Position numbers and translations under genes: made by a program
Shown here: piece by piece, positions 1-12,880 of the stretch
How positions within the stretch are numbered: the stretch's first letter is position 1
How the letters are laid out: every line of letters starts with the position of its first letter
Notes under the pieces: model-generated
Databases searched by the model: none
What the model was told of the DNA's origin: nothing
Seen by the model: only the letters and a program-made list of their open reading frames with translations
NCBI GenBank assembly: GCA_029962745.1
Contig: CM057162.1
Location: forward strand, 16,167,817 to 16,231,816
Direction of reading: 5' to 3'
From: Echinometra lucunter
Lineage: Eukaryota > Echinodermata > Echinoidea > Camarodonta > Echinometridae
Length of the DNA stretch: 64,000 bases

Positions 1-697
1 CAGCAGTGAGATATGGTGATAGCAAAACAACTAAACTTGGATTTCATGCATTGACTGGAACCGGGTGAGAGCCCAGAAAAAAGTTGTTATAACCCTGACC
101 ATAACTCAATCAACCAGGTTCATTCATCCAGGACTACGGACAGAATTACGCTAGGCGGTGATTTACAGTTCAAACATTTACTTTGGTATTAGAGTGAGGT
201 TGCATACACCACTAATGTAACTGTCAGAAGTCTGTAATCACTTCGAATAGGAGGGAAAAGGTGATTAGTGCAAGGTTGATGGCACTTTTTGTCGACCCAT
301 CTCTCAGAGTCAAAGCGTTAGAGTGATGTCACAATATTAAAGGGCGCAAGGATTGTAAAATGCGCGAATTGAACTGATGTAAGGCAGAGGCATATAAGAG
401 ACATGGTTTTTTTCATACTGTTCTTTTACTAGTACTTTTTGGACTGAATTTCATTTCATATAGATTGAATTTGTAATGAAATTTATGATATAGTTCATCC
501 TTAGCTCCCATTTTTAATTAATAACTGTTTCATTTGTGATCCATAATTTGTTACATTTGTGTTTTGTTGGTTATATACATTATATATGTACAGTTATAGT
601 ATATTTGTATTGTAATGTCACGTTATTACAGGCTTGATTTTCAGCAATTTTTACATGACTTGTTGTATATTCTGTTCTATTGTTATTGTTATAATTA

Positions 698-776
698 TCA
701 TTACTATTATTATTGTTATTTATTATTATTATTGTTGTTATTACTATTATTATTATTATCATTCCTATTATTATCA

Positions 777-807
<31 letters not shown>

Positions 808-868
808 TATTATCATTATTATTATTATCAGTATTATTATTATTATTATTATCATTATTATTATCATT
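698..868 (+). repeat. (TTA/TTG/TCA)n microsatellite
   Basis: Trinucleotide-rich tract dominated by TTA with TCA and TTG variants, ending just before the poly-T tract that precedes exon 930-1100 of the Roco gene. The open frames through it (poly-Ile, poly-Asn, poly-Tyr) are artefacts of the repeat. Confidence 0.95.
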
Positions 869-929
869 ATTAATTTTCTTTTTTTTTTTTGGTATCACAG
901 TGCATAAGTATATCAATTTGTTTTCTCAG

Positions 930-3900
930 ATGGAAGGCTGTCCCACAAGGACATATCGAACTATGCTTGATTTGATGCATTTCTGGATGATGTCCATCTA
1001 CATTCATGCTGCACCACCTGATAATAATATGAAGGATCCCCAAATTCTGCTTGTTGGAACATTTAGTAATGATGAAAAATCAAAATCCAACAAAGACAGG
1101 GTAAGTTTTGTCTCAATAACTTTCCAGTGTACATGTAATTAATCAATTTACGCTCACGGTTCTTATTTGGCTTAACAATGGAACTCTTAGAGCGAGATAG
1201 GAAAAAGAGAGATTGTTTTTTTTTTCGAAGTGAAAGCCATATTCACATTAGTAAATTTTAAAACATGACTTCAAGAATATTTCTGGAAGAATAATCCTAA
1301 AACTAATTCATAACACGTATTATTTAAAGTATAAAAACTTTACATTTTTATAGTTTAAATATTTCATTGCATTTTTATATTTTGAGTTACTAATCTGCTA
1401 ATCGAAATTGAAAGATTGTCACAGAAATTATTTCATGCTCTCACTTGGTGCAGAACTTATCAATACTACAGGATATGGTCAAAGACAAACCATACAGCAG
1501 CCAAGTCCTTTTTCCTGTTGTAGAAGTTGACAACAAATCTAGCTCAGATGATGAGGTAAATATACCACCCAAACCTACAACCTGTATAAAAACATTTGTA
1601 AATCAGTGGTGCAATTGCTATTAATAGCGAATTACTGAATCAAAGGAAGGACACCTCTCCCCTTTCCGTGTTCATCTGAGTTGCTTTGCTGTGTTTTCTT
1701 GGATGGGTATGTGATGACCCCTGCTCATGTATGATCTTCCTTCTTTTATAAATTTTGAAAGTGGGCAAGCAAGCAAAAATTAAGGAATTTTTCTTTAATG
1801 CTTACCGTCTTCTTAATGGAATATGGTTTTTTTTTTTCAAGTATGTACGTGTATGCAAATGGAAATTTATATACCTAGTAATCTGCACCAAAGATTTCAT
1901 CCTTTTTAATAGCTCGCTGATGATGATTCTAGCTATTCACAAATTAGCAAAATTGATTAGTTTTACCATCCTTCGTCTACAATGAATTTCTGGCCCTGCC
2001 AGATACGTTTACCCATCTGCCATCAGTCAGTTCACCTGAGTCCCGCAAAATCATTTATTAAATGTTATTTCTGATATTGATGAATTGGTGACGGTGATAA
2101 CATTCACAGCTATACTCAATGTACTATGAGCATCCCTTTCCAACTGATTTGCGCCTCTGTTACTGTTTGACGTAATTTAGCGCCATTTATTCCATCAGGT
2201 TACTTGTATAAGTCTTTAGATAATCATTTTAGTTTGTACCTAATGAACTCATGGCATCTGGTGAAGAGCGTTACAGTTATCACATAAGACGAACCCAAAC
2301 TCTCTTTCTAATCTGAGACCTGAAGGGCTAATCTGAGGCGGTGCTGTACTAAAACCGTCATTGACGACGTGTACCTGGTATGCTGTTTCTGCAAAAAAAA
2401 CATGCACTAGAAGAACATTTCTATCATATTTCTAAAATTGGTGTTTCAATACACGTACAACGTATATGAAACAAATTTTAAGATGCTTTCTATCTTTACT
2501 TCGAAAAGATGGAGGTGGAGGAGCTTGTAGTTTGATTCCTAAACACGATTTGTCAATGCTAGAAGAAAGGAAATGTGTTATCAAGATTTAGAATGTTTTG
2601 TAGCAGGTATCATACAACTTTTACAAAATAGTATTTGTACTTTGAACTTTGAACTTTATTTTCCACTTTTAAAGGAACAAACATAAAAAGTGAAACATGT
2701 ACAAACATTAAAAATACGTACAGATATGATAATAATAAATTAAGATAATATATACATCGAAAGAGTGGGGAAAAGACATTACTTTACAACGATACAATTG
2801 AAAAGTGGACAGACTATCAAGAAGTTGAAATACAACTTAAAACTGATAATCCAAACAATTAAACATTAGTATTAGCATAAGAGTTGATATGTAAAGTACA
2901 CTGAAAAAAACATTTCTAGTAAAATGATATAGAAAAAAGAAAAAGATAGATTCTGGACAACCCGAAACACGTAATGACCAAAAATGACTGTATAGATTTC
3001 CTGCATTATCATTTGTTTGAGCCTGCTTTTGAAGATATTAAGTGTTTCGGCTTCCTTGACATAATCAGGTAATGTGTTCCATAGCAAGGGTCCTTTACAA
3101 GTAACTATTGATTGTGAAAAATTTGTTTTCCCAAATATAACTCTGAGATGTTAAGCGATACGAGTATTATATTCATGTACAGCATTATTCGTCTGAAACA
3201 GGTCATTAAAACTTGAGGGTAACATGTTATTGCAATATGAGTACATAAAAATTCCCAATTGATATTTATGAAGTTCATAAATGGGCAAAATGTTAACTTT
3301 GAGAAAGAAAGGTTTACTATGAAAAAGGAACGGTTTGTTACAAATAATTCGTACTGCTTTTTTTGGAGATGCAGTAATCGATCCAACATATATTGATTGC
3401 ACGAACCCCAAATAATGTTGTTATAGGATAAATAGGTAATATTAAAGAGTTATACAAAGTAAGAAGTATTCGAGTTGGCAAAACATGCTTTAACCTATAC
3501 ATCACTCCCACAGCTTTTGAAGTTTTCCGTAAAATATGAAATACATGACTTTTCCATTTCAGATCACTATCTATTTCAATCCCTAAAAATGTGCTCGTAT
3601 TTACACGATTTATGACCTTGCTATCAATATATATCTTTAAAGTACTGGTATCAAACCTTCTTGAATTAAACACCATGAAATGAGTTTTATCATAATTCAA
3701 CTGAAGTTTGTTAGCATGTATCCAGCTACTAACTTTGGCAAGTTCGGCATTAATAGTTTGTGATAGAAATGTTACATCTGTATGCTTATAGAAAATATTC
3801 GTGTCATCTGCAAACAAAATAAAGTTCAAAATTTGTGAAGATTTATATAAGTCATTAATGTATATTAAAAAAAACAACGGGCCAAGAATTGACCCTTGGG

Positions 3901-6900
3901 GGACACCACAATTTATTGCCTGTTGGTTAGAAAATTGAGAATTAAAAACAGTAAATTGCTTACGTTCAGATAAATAGCTACGGAATAAATCAAGGTTGGT
4001 GCCACGAATTCCATAATGATATAACTTGGCAAGAAGTATTTCATGATTAATGGAATCAAAAGCTTTACTAAAATCCTAAAAGATACCAACGACAAGTTCT
4101 TTGTTTTCCACTGACCGAGATATATTCATCAAAAAGTCTATAAGAGCATGAGATGTAGAATGTCTAGCACGAAAGCCGAACTGATTCTTTAAAAAGTATA
4201 TTGTTTTTGGATAAAAGGACTGCAATCTATTATATAAACAAGTTTCAAAAATCTTTGAGAAAAGAGGAAGCAAAGAAATTGGCCTATCATTAGAAAATAG
4301 ATCTTTTTTACCTTTCTTAAATATAGGAATAACTTTTGCAATTTTCAGCTCTTGTGGGACTACACCAGCATTTATACATACATTGAAAATATTACATAAT
4401 GGTTTACATATAATATGAATAATTTTCTTAACCCCACGTGCACATATTGAATCATACCCAGGAGCTTTACTATCTTTTAAGTTCAGTGCAGTATACAGAT
4501 TTCTTTAACAGTTATCGGTTTAAAAAAAGCACCTTGAGCGACACTATCTTTTAGATACATTCGAAAGGATTTAGTTGTGTCAAGTGAACCCTCACATGAA
4601 TTTGCAATAGAGTTTCCAATATTTACAAAAAACGTATTGAAACCTTTTGCTATCTGTTTGGGATCTGTAATTTGACCAGTATCACCTAGAAAAACTGAAT
4701 TCCCAATGGAAGTCCTTTGTCTATGCAAAATGTTGTTGATGAGTTTCCACATTTTGTTTAAATTACCTCTAAGACTGTTAAACTTGTCACTGTAAAACTT
4801 TCTTTTTCACCGAGTGTATAACATTAGTGAGGTGATTACGAAATTTCGTATAACATGATTTACGATATGGAGTTGGGTTCTTAACATACTTTTTATACAG
4901 TCTATTTCGTTTATTGCACATTCTCTTTAATTCGTTTGTGAACCATGGCTTGTTATTGTCTTTTTTATGCAATACTTTTTAAGAGGAAAACATACATTAT
5001 ATATTTATTTATTTATTTCGTTTTATTTATACAGGGTAGCCCCGTCAGTAATCTTGTACTGTTTTTCAGGGGGCCCTGTAGACAAATATATACAAAAATA
5101 ACAATCAAACAAACAAAGGAACATAACAAAATAACAAACATAACAAACAAAATAAACATAACTAAATACATGAAACAAGATGAAAGTAAGGAAGTGGAGA
5201 ACAAGACTAAATATAATAGATTTCAACCAGTATTGTAAGGAAAAGAAATTCAAATGAAGTTATGGAAACATACCCCCCCCCCCCCCCCCCCCATAATAAT
5301 CTAGATACAGGTAACTAAGTGTGGATACGATATGCCAAAATTTACTTGTCCGGAATGAACTTATGAAAAAGTAAAAAGTTAATAGGTCTTAGTACATACA
5401 TCTCTGTTTCATACACTGATCTCGGTCCTAACATATAATACTCTGCATCCCGCAGTGAGCGAGGGGGCTATTCCCCAGGAGAGCACCATTTCAAGTACTG
5501 GGAACAAAATGCATTCTTACTCTGGGCATTTCGCACTGAGGGGGGTAGGCTATTCCAAAGTAAAGCACCATCAACTGATAGGGCACGTTTACCACATTCC
5601 GTTTTTACTCTTGGAATGATGACACCATAATTCTCGGAGCTTCTTGTACTATATCTGTGAGTATGGACGGATAATGTGAACATGTCATGCAAATAAGATG
5701 GTGCACTATTATTCATAATGTCGAACAATAGCTTAATTTTCTGGAACTCCCATCTATTTTCCATATCGATCCATTTTAAGGTACGGAACAATTCGGATGT
5801 GGGAGTGAACATGTTAGCTTTGAGGATAATTCTTGCCATCTGCTTATGTTGCTTTATTAGGATATCTTTTGTTCCTTTATTGCAATTACTCCATGACGTA
5901 CTACAATAGTCATAATATGGAAGAATAAGAGAATTGGCAAGAAGTTTGGCACTATCTATGGTAAGATACTTCCTGACTCTGCGCAGTAGGGCCAACCTTG
6001 AACCAATTTTACTTGAAATGTGCTTTACATGATCCTGCCAAGTCAAGTGCTGGTCCAGCCAAACTCCCAAATATTTTACACTCTTAACCTGCTTAATTGA
6101 GACATTGGAAACATTGATTTTGATCGGTGGGTGTTGCAATTTTGATAGTTTTTGCGGTGTTCCAAAGATCATAAAGCTTGTTTTTTCAGTATTGAGGGTG
6201 AGATGATTTCTTTCTAACCACTTTCTCACGCGATCCAAGTCATGATTATATCTTTCTAATAGTGTCAATAAATCGTTTGTAAGAATAATTTGGATCATTA
6301 GTGTTAAATTGCACATCATTGAAGTTAGTTTGGGATAATTCGTGTACAAATTTACTTATGTTTACATCAGTTATATCATGTCTATAGATATCACTATTAC
6401 AAGTAACATTTGAATAATCAAACAAGGCAAGAATAGGCAAATGATCAGATATCTCAGTTGTTAAGACAGCAGAAAAAATGCATGAACTGTTTGAAAAAAT
6501 ATTATCAATCAAGGTTGCAGTAGAATCAGTTACTCTAGTCGGTTTGTTGATTAAAGGATAGAGATAAAATGAATAGAATAGTTCAAGTAGTTCATTCGCA
6601 GAGGACAAATTGTCGAGTTTCATTAAGTCTATGTTAAAATCTCCCATAAGGATGAATTCTTTATGTTCATTGATTATTACAGGTAGGAGATCCTTTAGTT
6701 TATCTATAAACCTCATAATAGATTGATTTGGTGGGCGATATAGCACTCCAATGATTACATTTTTTCCATGTTTAACAACTTCAATAAATAAACTTTCAAA
6801 ATTCTCTTCAAAAACATTAAGATCCTCTCTCAAAAAATATACGATGTCGCTTTTAATTACAAGAGCTACACCCCCTCCTCTCTTATCCATTCTTTCTTTG

Positions 6901-9900
6901 CTTTCAAATACATATCTATCGAAACCTGCTCCCTTGCATGAGTCATTACTGAGCCATGTTTCTGTTAGGGCTAATACACTGACAGGATGTTTTACTGATA
7001 ATAATAATGATTCAATGTGCTCATAATTTTTTGATAAACTGCGGCAATTTACATGAAGAGATAAAAAAGAGTTTGGGTAATCTAAAGTAATTTCATAATT
7101 ATTAAAGTCTTCTGGGGTACAGTATTTCGATTCATTTACATCACCACCGTCTCTCATTCTCAATATTTCTTGGACTACAGTAGTTCGAGATTCAGAATTG
7201 TAAGACCGTTGACACAAGTTACAGGACCAATTCAATTTTTGAAGTGAAGATAAACTGTCATAATCACATAAATTCAGACTTTGAAGGCACCTTACATGGA
7301 ACCACTGATAACATGATACACAGGATAAGTGGATTTGATATAGGTGTACAGACTCACTACATATTGTACATGGATATACAACAGACATTAGAAGCAAACA
7401 AGGTAGTTGAAAAAATAAATTGTTATGGATGTAGTAAAATGTAATTCATAAAAAGTTACCAAAACAAAATAAAGAAGATTGACATATTTTCCATAGATTT
7501 CTCAGATCCAAAAGAAAATTGACGATCTCATAAAGGATGCTGACTACATGAAAGAAGAACTTCCGATAAAATGGAGGACATTCTTAGACATGACAAAGGA
7601 TCTCCGTCAGGATACTCTCAAACTAATTGAGGTTAGTTTTTTGGTCATTATCATGCAAAGTTTCTCCTGAACATCTTGTAATTCAAGTTTCCATTTCTTT
7701 TCTTTTTTTTCATGAAGTCTGACTTCATCATGGTCATAATGTCTTTTTAAGGATTCCATAATTTACAAGGTTAGAAGAACAAATATCGGATAGTTCATTG
7801 CCTTGAAATGACATTATTTACAGAAATAAATCAATGTATCCACCTATTTTCTAGTTCCCTTGAACTAAGCCGTCATTCGAGAACTAAAAGTCACAACGCG
7901 CATGTGCCCCCCCCCCCCGATTAGCACCTTCTCCATCCACCATTCACGGCAAAGTAGACGCCACGTTCTGCCTCTTCCTCTCCAGCTCCAGCTCCACCTA
8001 ATTGAGCAAGTCCGCGCTTAAATTGCGTTTATCACAGTTTTAGCGCCTTTTCAATTGCCTCAATATTCTTATTCCGTCCAGCAGTTCTTAATTCTTACGT
8101 CGGTTTGACGGATTTTCATTAGTCACACTACTGAACGGTATTTTAATTAGTTTATTTGCCGTTGTTTCTTTCTTCGGTACATTTATTATAAACCGCGTCT
8201 GTTACACACACTCCCCGGGTCTTGTCCCGTCTGGGGAGTGTTTCACAAAGAGTTAAGTTTGAGTTAGAGTCGTACTTAAGCGCCAATGCGGGTCCGGTAT
8301 TTAATGCGTAATCTCATTGATAGACTTCCAATAGCGCGCGTCCCCTTAGCACGATCTGACCAATGGGGTGATGCGTAATATACAGCACGGAAGTTGGAAT
8401 TTAAGTGCTACTTTAGTCAAACTTAAATCTTTGTGAAACACCCCCTGGTGTGTTTTTCTCTCTGCTGGGGTTTCTTTAAATTGTTCGCGCTTGCAGTAAG
8501 ATTTTTTTAGGCAGCTATTCTCTCCGGGCGTGGAGTTACTTCACAGTTGTCCAATCCTCGCTTCGATGCTTCCCCTTCGGTACGTTTATTAGAAACGGTG
8601 TCTACTACACACACTCCACGGGTGTTGTCCAATTGGATGTGTTTTTCTCTCTGCTGGTTTTTGTATTGTTCGCGCTTTCAGCAAGCCTTGTTATTTTTAA
8701 GCAGCTGTTTTATCCGGGCGTGCAGTTATTGCTCGACAGTTAGGGTGTTTTCACACATACCTAGCCTTTAGCCAAGGCACTTGGTGCTGTTATTTCCCTA
8801 AACGCGCCTGAATACATAGACTGATCGCACGACAACTGTGATCCGTGGCCGGAGGTTCGTCAGCACCAAGGCCTTTACTAACCTGTGTGGTTGTTGTAGT
8901 TTATTTCTTTTGTTGTGTATTATATTTCCGCTACCGAATCGGTAGATAACTAGATGCAAAGTAGCTTACCGAGAAAGTCCCCCAAACCGCCCGTTCGAAT
9001 CCGATAAACCAATCAGAATAGACAATTCGAGAGAACTTATGAATATTTATTATTCACATGTGCCTAACGTTCGACGTCTATACCACAACAATCGATCAGC
9101 TGATCGTACGAACCACTATGCATAGGTTGAAATGAAAAAGGAGAGAGGAAAAGTTTACGATAGATCTACTTATTTAGCAAAATACAGCTAGTCATCAAAT
9201 TATTTACTTTCTTTAATAGATCTTTCTAGTTTATTGAAAATTGAACTATATATTATTCATTATTTAGTACATTTGAATATCTATCCCCCCGTAATTTAAT
9301 GAACGAATCCATATAACACACCGCGGTTAAAACAGTTACGATTGGTCACGATCGTCGCTAGCTGCTGTATATGCAAGACCCTCATGCATATGCAAGAGCT
9401 CCACAAGTTAGCAAAGGCCTCGCCACTGACGTGGCTCGGTCCACTGATCACTGCCATAAATTCACACTGTTTAGTCTATTTTTCAAACCCTGCTTGGCAG
9501 ACAAGCAGCGCACGAGGCCTTGCCCAAAGGCTAACACATACCTAGAATGCTTAATTTGAAACACGATTCTAGATAGTGACGCATCACTGGAATCGTCATT
9601 CTCATGACGCATTTTGGCCGTCTGAATGGAACGTGATTTGAAGTGCGTAATTTGAAAAGCGCATTTCAAATGATGGTCCGAAGGTGTTTTCTAGACGATT
9701 CTCTCGAATTACAGAGCGAAATTAGCGTGTGAATGAATTGACCTCCAAATCGTGTTTTGCGGGGCGGAGCTTACGGTGACCTTTTAACCACTTCCGCAAA
9801 AAGCACAAAGGCTCGATGGCTTCGAGAGCATCATGTATGAGTGATTGGAGCCCCACCTCCTCCTTGCTCTGAAATGCAGGATCGCAGAATCCGCAAAGCC

Positions 9901-12158
9901 TTTCTTGGTCGTGTATACGGACAATAATTCTAATAGCGTAATTATAATTCAGCATTACTATTACACATTCTGGGTACGTATGAAAACAGGGTTAGTCACT
10001 CCTCGCTTGGATTCTTCCCCTTCGGTGCGTTCATCATGAACGGGGTCTGTTTCACTCACTCCTCGGCGTTGGTCCCGTCTGTTGTGCTTTTTTTTTTTTT
10101 TTTTTTTTCGCTCCGCTGGGGTTTCTATTGTTCGCGCTTTCAGTAAGCTGTTTATTTTTACGCAGCTTTTCTCTCCGGGCGTGGAGTTATTTGCTAGACA
10201 GTCATTCACTCCTCACTTGGTATTTTGTTCCACCTTCCTTCGGAATTGGCTTATTCGAATTTTCCTTATTACTGTACAATACCACTGTTAGTGCCTATAT
10301 TAAAGACTTATTAACAGGCAAGGCGCATTCGTTCCTAGTCTCCGAACGATCCATTCACCAAGCTGTGGAGATGGTGTCACTTCCATTGGGTATACCGGCA
10401 ACCTCCCACATTCCCGGCCAAGACAATCTGATTGCAGATTTTCCATCCCGGGGAAAACATCTTCTCTCCGAGAGGGGGCTGAACCAGAAAGTCTTCGACT
10501 ACCTCAGCTCAGTTGGGGCCCTTGTAGAGATAGATCTGTTTACAACATCTCTCAATCATCGCCTGCCGAGATTCTTCTCTCGAGTGCGAGATCTGGAAGA
10601 TTGGGCCCTCAATGCTTTCCCCTCAATTGGGGGACTCTTCAAGGCTACGCCTTCCCTCTTCCCTGATTCATCAGGCCCTGAGGAAATTTAGGAGGACCAG
10701 GTGTGAATCCTGCTCTTAGCACCCCGTAGGACTCTGTCTTGATTGTTCGGAAGAGGAAGAACATGGCGTTCTGCTTGGCAGTGATTGGTGGATGGGGAAG
10801 GTGCTCCTCGGGGGGGGGGGGGGGGTGGGGGGGGGGGAGGGGGGAAGTGCGTTGTGACTTTTCTTTCTCGAATGACGGCTTAGTTCAGGGAAACTAGCAA
10901 ATAGGTGGATACATAGATTTGTCTAGTAAATAACAAAATTAGCGATAATTCTCTTGGTCATTGTGCTAAAAAAGTCTATTTCTATCTGTTTTGTCTTCCT
11001 TGCTACTTTGGCAAAAGAAAGCAAGTGACAAAAGTGACATTTCCTGTAAAAGAGCACAATGTATCTTTCATGACACTGATGTCAATGCAATTCTGTGATA
11101 TACTGCCTAACATATCTCTTAGCAGGGTGAGAGTTCAAACATGAAATTTGGCCCGGAAGAAGAGCACACTAGATAAAATATGAAAATATCAACTGAAATT
11201 TGGTTAATATGTCACTTGCTTCTGTTGCCAAAGTAGGGCAGAACTGTCCCCTTGCCCACCCCCCCCCCCCCGAAGTATATTTATATAAGTAACTAGATGC
11301 CTGATAGGAAGTAATACATTGAATGCTCTATGTGTCTTGGGGCAGCTCGGCCGAATTTGGGTTAAAAGGCTGGTCAGATCTGTTTCTCAAACACACTGGA
11401 CATTGTCCACACGATGTCTTCTAAACTCATATAGCAAGAGTAAACTTATTTCCTCACAGATGTTCTTGGTGCACTGTGTTCCAGAAAAGAGGAAGAGAGA
11501 GAAAAAAAACTATGGACGACGCCTTGTGACGATTCCAACAAAGACCTTAAAATCAGTTTTAAAAAACCCTTCGACATAAATTTTGTGATATCTGTACGGT
11601 ATCAATGTCCTTTTCATTTTCCAGAGTAAGTTATAACATTGGTTTAGCGATTTAGAAAGGATTCATTGTTCTAGGTATTTTGATGTTATTAGTGAGCTAC
11701 GTCTGATCAGTCCTTATTAGCTCAACTGAATGAGTGCTTTCAGTATACCTGGTTGAATATAATTATCTATAACTGAACCATCGATCATGGCAGTGACAAT
11801 AAATACAGGATTTGTAATGCGGCATTTGTTTGGTGAACCTTTTTGAGACACAGTCCGATGATTTCTTTTTACGATACCATTCATTAAAATCCTATGTAGT
11901 TTTTATTTTAATCATTTTTCGTTTCTTACGATGTGATCAGGCTCGTGAAATCATGAGTAGGATTGGCATTCATGGTGAGGAAGTTCACGATGTCCTGCGA
12001 TTCTGTCACGATGCTGGCCATCTCGTATATCACAAAGGTTGTGAGCTGATCGTTAATCATCCCGAAGTTTTGAACAGCTTTGTCAGTGAAATCATCACAG
12101 GGGTTACTCGTGATAAGTGGGTAGGATATTTTTTATCAGAATGAATGTTTGCTGATGC

Positions 12159-12215
<57 letters not shown>

Positions 12216-12846
12216 TATGTGAAACTCAGGGTTTGCTCCATATAATGAGAAGAAACGAATTGAAAATCTTCACATTAAAATTTCAAATGGGTAGAGCTGT
12301 CTGTTATACCGTAACAACAATAGGCCCATCTACAGTGCGTCCCCAAAAAAACTTTACACTTTTGAAATGGCTGCCAAATGAAAAATACATGATTCTGGAA
12401 GAAAAAGGTTTATATGTACGGATAGCTCATGGACTCAACTTTCGTATGAGACCAAAAAGGCAGAAAATAATTCATGCTTGGGTGAGCACTGCTCACTTTT
12501 GTAAAGGGTATGAAAATTAGGTTGCGCAGGAATTGCACATTTCATTTTGTGAGAGGTGAGTCCTTTGTAGGTTACAGAATTGAGGGTGATATTATGAATT
12601 CATGATCAATTGCAATCAGTTTAGGTTTGCTGAGTGAATTTTATGGTTTATTAAATCAAAATTTTATGCATGAGTGAACGGGCATTGCATTCATTATTGT
12701 AGCATTGTACCTTTTTTCCTGGAAGACTCAGTGGTGTGTTCTTGGGAGTCAGGATTGGGTGATGGTACATGGTGCAGGGGAGGTGAGATGTAAGGTAGGA
12801 CTTTGTTGGGTAGATGGGATAAGGGTTAGGAGGACATGCATGCTCC

Positions 12847-12880
<34 letters not shown>

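Larger units (their letters stand above)
2631..7463 (-). mobile_element. Non-LTR retrotransposon (CR1/L2-like, PHD-EN-RT), decayed, interrupted by a second LINE
   Basis: Minus-strand element in the Roco intron between 1555 and 7506. From its 5' end it carries a PHD-like zinc finger and an APE-type endonuclease (6246-7397), then the thumb/RT region in broken frames (4972 down to 2872). It ends in a short tandem tail (two to three TTCAAAG units around 2637-2660). A candidate 8-bp target duplication, ACAAAATA, lies at 2623-2630 and 7464-7471; it is AT-rich and could be chance. Removing the 5003-6244 insertion and one copy of its 7-bp duplication restores the reading order of endonuclease, linker and RT. 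Clade is inferred from gene order and tail type; Rex1 or another CR1-group clade is possible. Confidence 0.85.
7832..10908 (+). mobile_element. DIRS-type retroelement remnant with inverted terminal repeats
   Basis: Lies in the Roco intron between 7631 and 11941. The left end (7832-7995) and the right end (about 10740-10908) are imperfect inverted repeats of about 165 bp: both contain GTATCCACCTATTT, AACTAAGCCGTCATTCGAGA, AAAAGTCACAACGC, a C-run (left) or G-run (right), and AGCACCTTC near the inner side. A DIRS-like RNase H remnant is at 10268-10691. I see no reverse transcriptase, methylase or tyrosine recombinase, so most of the interior is deleted. Between the ends are three copies of a ~200-bp non-coding unit near 8170-8237 plus 8449-8540, 8541-8745 and 9990-10215. 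No target duplication is obvious, as expected for tyrosine-recombinase elements. Confidence 0.75.

Noticed and set aside
1..75. Possible Roco exon at the left edge (frame AVRYGDSKTTKLGFHALTGT before a GTGAGA donor)
   Set aside because: The donor leaves phase 2, while the next exon at 930 needs phase 0, and the peptide does not resemble Roc motifs. It may be another exon, but support is too weak.
580..1142. Poly-Ile, poly-Tyr, poly-Asn and poly-Leu open frames
   Set aside because: They are translations of the TTA microsatellite; only the 930-1100 part is a real exon.
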